Notes under the pieces: model-generated | What the model saw: the letters and a program-made list of their open reading frames with translations, nothing else | What the model was told of the DNA's origin: nothing | Databases searched by the model: none | Program-made: the position numbers and the translations under genes | Origin: Neodontobutis hainanensis | Lineage: Eukaryota > Chordata > Actinopteri > Gobiiformes > Odontobutidae | NCBI GenBank assembly: GCA_024349245.1 | Contig: JALDNG010000049.1 | Span: 1,415,001-1,479,000, forward strand | DNA: 64,000 bases | Direction: 5' to 3' | Shown here: positions 59,961 through 64,000 of the stretch, in pieces | How the letters are laid out: each line of letters starts with the position of its first letter | Position numbering within the stretch: position 1 is the first letter of the stretch

Positions 59961-59976
59961 TTTCCGGGTGACGTGG
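59961..59976. promoter_or_regulatory. ETS + CRE motif at the tvp23b promoter
   Basis: TTTCCGGGTGACGTGG; on the gene strand CCACGTCACCCGGAAA joins a CRE-like CGTCA with an ETS CCGGAA, 33-48 bases upstream of the ATG. The pair is common in housekeeping promoters. Confidence 0.5.
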
Positions 59977-60077
59977 TTGTAAACAAAGCCGCGTGTCAGG
60001 ACCTCGTAGATGTGGCTCAGTATTTGCCTGATACAAAGAAAAGCCTTCTTCGGTTTCCCCAAAATGAGCGCTTCCAT

Positions 60078-61058
60078 TGAAAATATAATACCCTACAAAA
60101 GAAACATTTTATAACTATAAATTTGATATAGCCTATCTTAAAAATAAAGGAAATGACGGTAATGTTGGAAAACGCCCTGCTTCACATGCACGCGACAGGA
60201 CTGTCCCTATTTTAAGAAAAAACAGGTTTATTCCAAACTCAGAGGATATTAGGTAGCTAACCTAGCTAACCCTGGAAAACAGTAATCTTGGGGTTTTCAT
60301 TTTCACAGAAAGAGTTTAAGAGTCTAAACCCTCAGTCATTTACAATGGTAACCTCTGGTTGATGAACCTAACCTGAACCTGCCCTGTACTATAAAGCTGG
60401 ATTAGGAGGTTAGCGAGGTAAGTTCAGTGTTAACCCTGAGTTTCAGGTATCACGAAGCTGGCTCACTTTCTATACAGGTAGAACTAAACTTATATGCGTT
60501 GAAGCAAGTTAAGTTCCAAGTAGAAGATAAAAACATCGCCCACACAGACCAATCAGGATCAAGAAACGAGGTGCTGGGTGTATTGGGCGCAGAAAGTGAA
60601 AAGGCGGCAGCTGACTGTGGCACAAATGTACAGCAAATTAGTGTATGAATGTTTGTGATTGTAGAGGTGAGTTTGGTGGTGGTCGGAGAAGCCCCCATCT
60701 CTGTCTGCCCCAGGTGTAAATGGAAGCATAATGTAAAGTACTTTGTGTGCCCAAAAAGGGTACAGAAAAAAACGCCATATAAATGCACACCATTTACCAT
60801 CACCAGTAATATCACATTGTTACTTAGAGGTTTAAACATGTAAGTGACATTGTGCTCAAAATGGGTTTTGTTTTCAGCATTAAGTTAAGATGATAAGATT
60901 ACCTTTATTGCCAAAATGTGGAAATTGCATTTTGTAACAGCCGAAGTACAGTAGAGAAGCAAAGTATCACACAAGTAGAAAGCCAACCTGGCCAAAACAG
61001 AAATATAATTGAATTAAATCTATTCTAAGACAAGATAATCTAAAATAGACTATACATA
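60078..61058. other. Intergenic, partly old repeats
   Basis: The stretch 60230-60840 includes repeat-like phrases (TTAGGAGGTTAGCGAGGTAA near 60400; GCCATATAAATGCACACCAT near 60775), and 60895-61050 resembles a LINE tail (GATTACCTTTATTGCCAAAA). ORFs 60427-60648 and 60450-60839 have no gene support. Confidence 0.4.
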
Positions 61059-62519
61059 CAGTTGTGCTCATAGGTTTACATACGTTGGCAGAAGGTAATA
61101 TGAATGATAACAAAAAAAAGAGAGACTTTCTTTCACTCATAGTGGTTGGGTGAAGTCATTTATAGTCAAAAACAGTCAAACAACTGTGTTTCCTCTTTTT
61201 AAATCATGACAGAAACTACCAAAATGACCCTGATAAAAGTTTACATACCCCAGTTCTGTGTATTGCCATCAATGACAGCTTAAAGTCTTTAGTGGTAGTT
61301 ATAAATACGGTTCTTTATTTACTCAGATGGTAAATTTGCCCATTCTTCTTAGCAATAAGACTCCAGTTCCTGTAAATTCGTGGGCTGTCTTTCATGACCT
61401 GCACGTTTGAGATCTTCCCAGAGTGGCTCACTGATATTGAGGTCAGGAGACTTAGGCCAGTCCAGAACCTTTACTTTACACTGCTGTAGCCAGCTTGGCC
61501 TTGTGCTTTGGATTGTTTTCACGTTGGAACGTCCAAGTACGTCCCAATGCACAGCTTCTGGGCTGATGAGTGCAACCTTTCCTCCAGTATTTTCTGATAG
61601 CAGGATGCATTCATCTTTTCCTGTGCCTTTGTAGCTTACACATTCCCAAAACATCAGCGATACACCTCCATGTTTCACAGTAGGAATGATGTACCTTTCA
61701 TTATAGGCCTTGTTGACTCCTCTCTAAATGTAACATTAATGGTTGTGGCCAAAAAGTAAAATTTTGGTTGTATCCCTCCAAATGACTTTGTTCCTGAAGT
61801 TTTGAGGCTTGTCTCTGTGCTGTTTGGCGTATTGTAAGCGGGATGCTTTGTGGCATTTTTGTAGTAATTTCTTGACCATGCAGCCCCTTATTGTGCATCT
61901 TTAAACAGCCACAAAACTTTTTTCCCCCTTGTTCTTCAGCTAAAGTTATTTGTGTGTGTTTTTTTTAGCATCTCAAACACTTTTTCTAGTAGTTTAGGCT
62001 GAAATCTGACTTTGACCTTGGTTTGGTTTCAACAGAATCCCTCATTTTCAACTTCTTAATTAGAGTTTGAACACTGCTGATTGTCATTCTTAATTCCTTG
62101 GATATCTTGTTTATATCCCTTTCCTGTTTTATACAGTTCAATTACCTTTTCCCGCAGATCCTTTGACAATTCTTTTGCTTTTCCCATGACTCAAAAAACC
62201 ATAAACATCAGAGCAGTGCTCACACACTGATTACAAGCAAACAGGTCACAGGTGAGGAAAGGTTACCTTTAGTCGCCATTCACATTGTTTGTGTTTGCAT
62301 GTGTGCAAGTTATCAGGCCAGAATCACCAGGGAATGTAAACTTTGTATCAGAGTCGTTTTGGTAGTTTCTGTTGTCATTATGATTAAAAAAATAATAATA
62401 AAATATGTAACACAATTGTTTGATAATAAATGGCTTCACTCAACCACTAACTATAAGCAAAAAAAATGGCCCCAAAAAATCACAAATTCTGCCAGGGTAT
62501 GTACTTATGAACATAACTG
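61059..62519 (-). mobile_element. Decayed Tc1-like transposon
   Basis: The ends CAGTTGTGCTCATAGGTTTA and (reversed) CAGTTATGTTCATAAGTACA begin long imperfect inverted repeats of about 200 bp. TA precedes the left end. The - strand carries transposase remnants: 61349-61678 encodes KHGGVSLMFWECVS and the DWPKSPDLN...EPLWEDLK catalytic end, and further upstream pieces continue in other frames through 61701-61898. Inactive. Confidence 0.9.
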
Positions 62520-63788
62520 TTTGTAAAATTAAACTTTGCTAAATCAAAATAAACTAAAATAGACTATAGATAAGTGGATCAAACAATATGCTAAACCTGT
62601 ATAGTTGAGATCAAGGAATAAACAGCTTAACATAGACTTCACACTTCTGTTGGTTGTTAGTCTTTAGCTCTTTGTGAGTAGGCTAGGTGTGCCATTCGTA
62701 GTCTCTGGTGCTGTTTGTTTTGCATGTTTTGTGTAATTTTGTGTTTTCCTCATGTTAACTCTCTCTTGCTGTGATTGGTCATTTAGTGCCGACTCCGCCT
62801 GTTTCACACGAACGTGCTCTCACGCCACAGAAAAACCCAGTGGGTTGTTGCTGGAAGACGGTTGAACAAATTTAGAGTTGGAGAGTATGTTCTGAGTTGA
62901 TAAACCCAAACAAATCAAAACTGGGTAAATGGGGTAATCTGTTCCACCATTTTCTCTCTCAAGTCTAGTTTAAACCAATGATCACTGAGTCCGTGTGTCC
63001 GTGCAGTGAACAGCTAATAGCATTCAACCTGGAGGGAAATAGGGGCGGGGCTATTTCTGCAGAAACAGGAAGCAAACAGCCAAAAACAGGAGTAAGAGAA
63101 AAAAGTTGGTTGTGTAAATGTCTTTTTAAACCAATTTAAAAACTCATGGCCTTGACATACATTTCATGATATTTCACATGAAGTGTAAAAGACATGTAAT
63201 ATTAAAAGGATGAATTAAAAAAAAGTTAAAAGTAAACTTATGTGTGACCCAAACTCAAAAATATAGTGGTATCAAATTACATATAAATACAGAATGTTTT
63301 CAATGTGTATTTAATGTTCTCTACATTGTTTTTGTGCAGAGTTTAAGTATATTATATATTATATTTATATATATATATATATATATATTAAGTATATTCT
63401 CTGAACAAAAAGGAAAAAAAAGTTGAGGCCAAGAACAAAAGGTTTAGTCATGCTGCAGAGTCAAATCAATGTGACTTACCTCACATCTTATTGGTCCATG
63501 TTGGTTTTGCGGTCCCTAAACCAGAATAAAACCTGCTTGGGAGCAGGGTAGCTGTGTGACGTTACCATGGTGATGAAACCTACTCAAAACCAAATTACAC
63601 TTTCACTTTAAACACATTGACAAGAGTTCAACAATAAATTATTCTTTATTACTTTTAAATATTTATAGACTACATTTACAATTTTACTTAACTTTAAAGC
63701 GACACAACATAACTTTTAGCCTGAAAATATATATTCTCAAAATCATATTAATGGTTCTTTGAGATGAGTATAATCATGTTTATGACAC
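62520..63788. other. Intergenic or intronic
   Basis: No exon recognised. (AT)n at about 63366-63390. A near-palindromic GTTACCATGGTGAT at about 63562 resembles an X-box half-match. It may be an intron of the gene whose exon lies at 63789-63964. Confidence 0.35.
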
Positions 63789-63964
63789 TTACACAGTTTC
63801 CTTTTCTGGCAAAAACCTCCAAAGAACTTGCCACCGGGACGGTGTCATCTCGCAGGAGATCACGGGATTTCCGCGCTTTACGGCACTCAAATAGACAGCG
63901 CTGCCCAATAACATTGCAATGGCAGCCCCAGCAAAGACAACAGGAAACTTCTGACAGTGAAAGC
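63789..63964 (-). CDS. Exon of an unrecognised membrane-protein gene (partial)
   Basis: On the - strand a strong acceptor (CTCTCTTTTTCTTTCAG) precedes an exon from 63964. The open frame encodes one hydrophobic segment, FPVVFAGAAIAMLLGSAVYL, then a basic/aromatic stretch around TPSRWQVLWRFLPEKE. It ends either at TAA (63789-63791) or earlier, at a donor GTAAGTG (63792). I do not recognise the family. The rest of the gene would lie beyond the right edge. The base composition is more gene-like than its surroundings. Confidence 0.45.
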
Positions 63965-64000
63965 CTGAAAGAAAAAGAGAGGGTAACATTGCCAAAGGGA

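Noticed and set aside
61349..61678. 109-codon ORF as a host gene
   Set aside because: Tc1 transposase fragment inside terminal inverted repeats.

Overview
The window is vertebrate nuclear DNA and almost certainly teleost. Genes are split by canonical GT-AG introns, the sequence is AT-rich with many microsatellites, and the repeats are typical of bony fish: Tc1/mariner-like elements, hAT and Harbinger-type MITEs, L2/CR1-type LINEs, tRNA-derived SINEs and one young Ty3/gypsy LTR retrotransposon. The genus cannot be told from the sequence.

Layout, left to right. 1-746: last three exons of ccdc137 (+). 2342-4174: a gprc5c-like orphan receptor (-), in three coding exons. 4.2-7.6 kb: microsatellites, a hAT MITE and a two-module minisatellite. 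7601-15378: a Ty3/gypsy element (-) with almost identical LTRs and a coding region broken in several frames. 17644-20820: btbd17 (+), a secreted BTB/BACK protein. 21831-30730: map2k6 (+), complete in 12 coding exons. 32-44 kb: gene-poor. 44489-45802 and 48755-49888: the inward-rectifier K+ channel genes kcnj2 and kcnj16 (both -), in tandem. About 55.0-55.4 kb: a fragment of a Cys-loop receptor gene. 56487-59928: a TVP23-family Golgi protein gene, tvp23b-like (-), in seven coding exons, one of whose introns is almost entirely nested transposons. 61059-62519: a decayed Tc1-like element. 63789-63964: one exon of an unrecognised gene entering from the right edge (-).

How the genes relate. They are not an operon; the links are synteny and channel biology. 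Kir2.1 (kcnj2) and Kir5.1 (kcnj16) are a conserved neighbouring pair, and map2k6 is their neighbour in mammals, as on human 17q24. gprc5c, btbd17 and ccdc137 map to human 17q25. Compared with the mammalian order map2k6-kcnj16-kcnj2 on one strand, the channel pair is inverted here. map2k6 encodes the p38 MAPK kinase MKK6.

Exon coordinates for ccdc137, gprc5c, btbd17, map2k6 and tvp23b were worked out by hand from splice sites and reading phase, and each set closes to a whole number of codons. I found no convincing new biological system. The most unusual structures are the LTR element that combines near-identical LTRs with a broken coding region, the three-level transposon nest that fills a tvp23b intron, the minisatellite at 5.5 kb, and an upstream ORF whose stop overlaps the tvp23b start.
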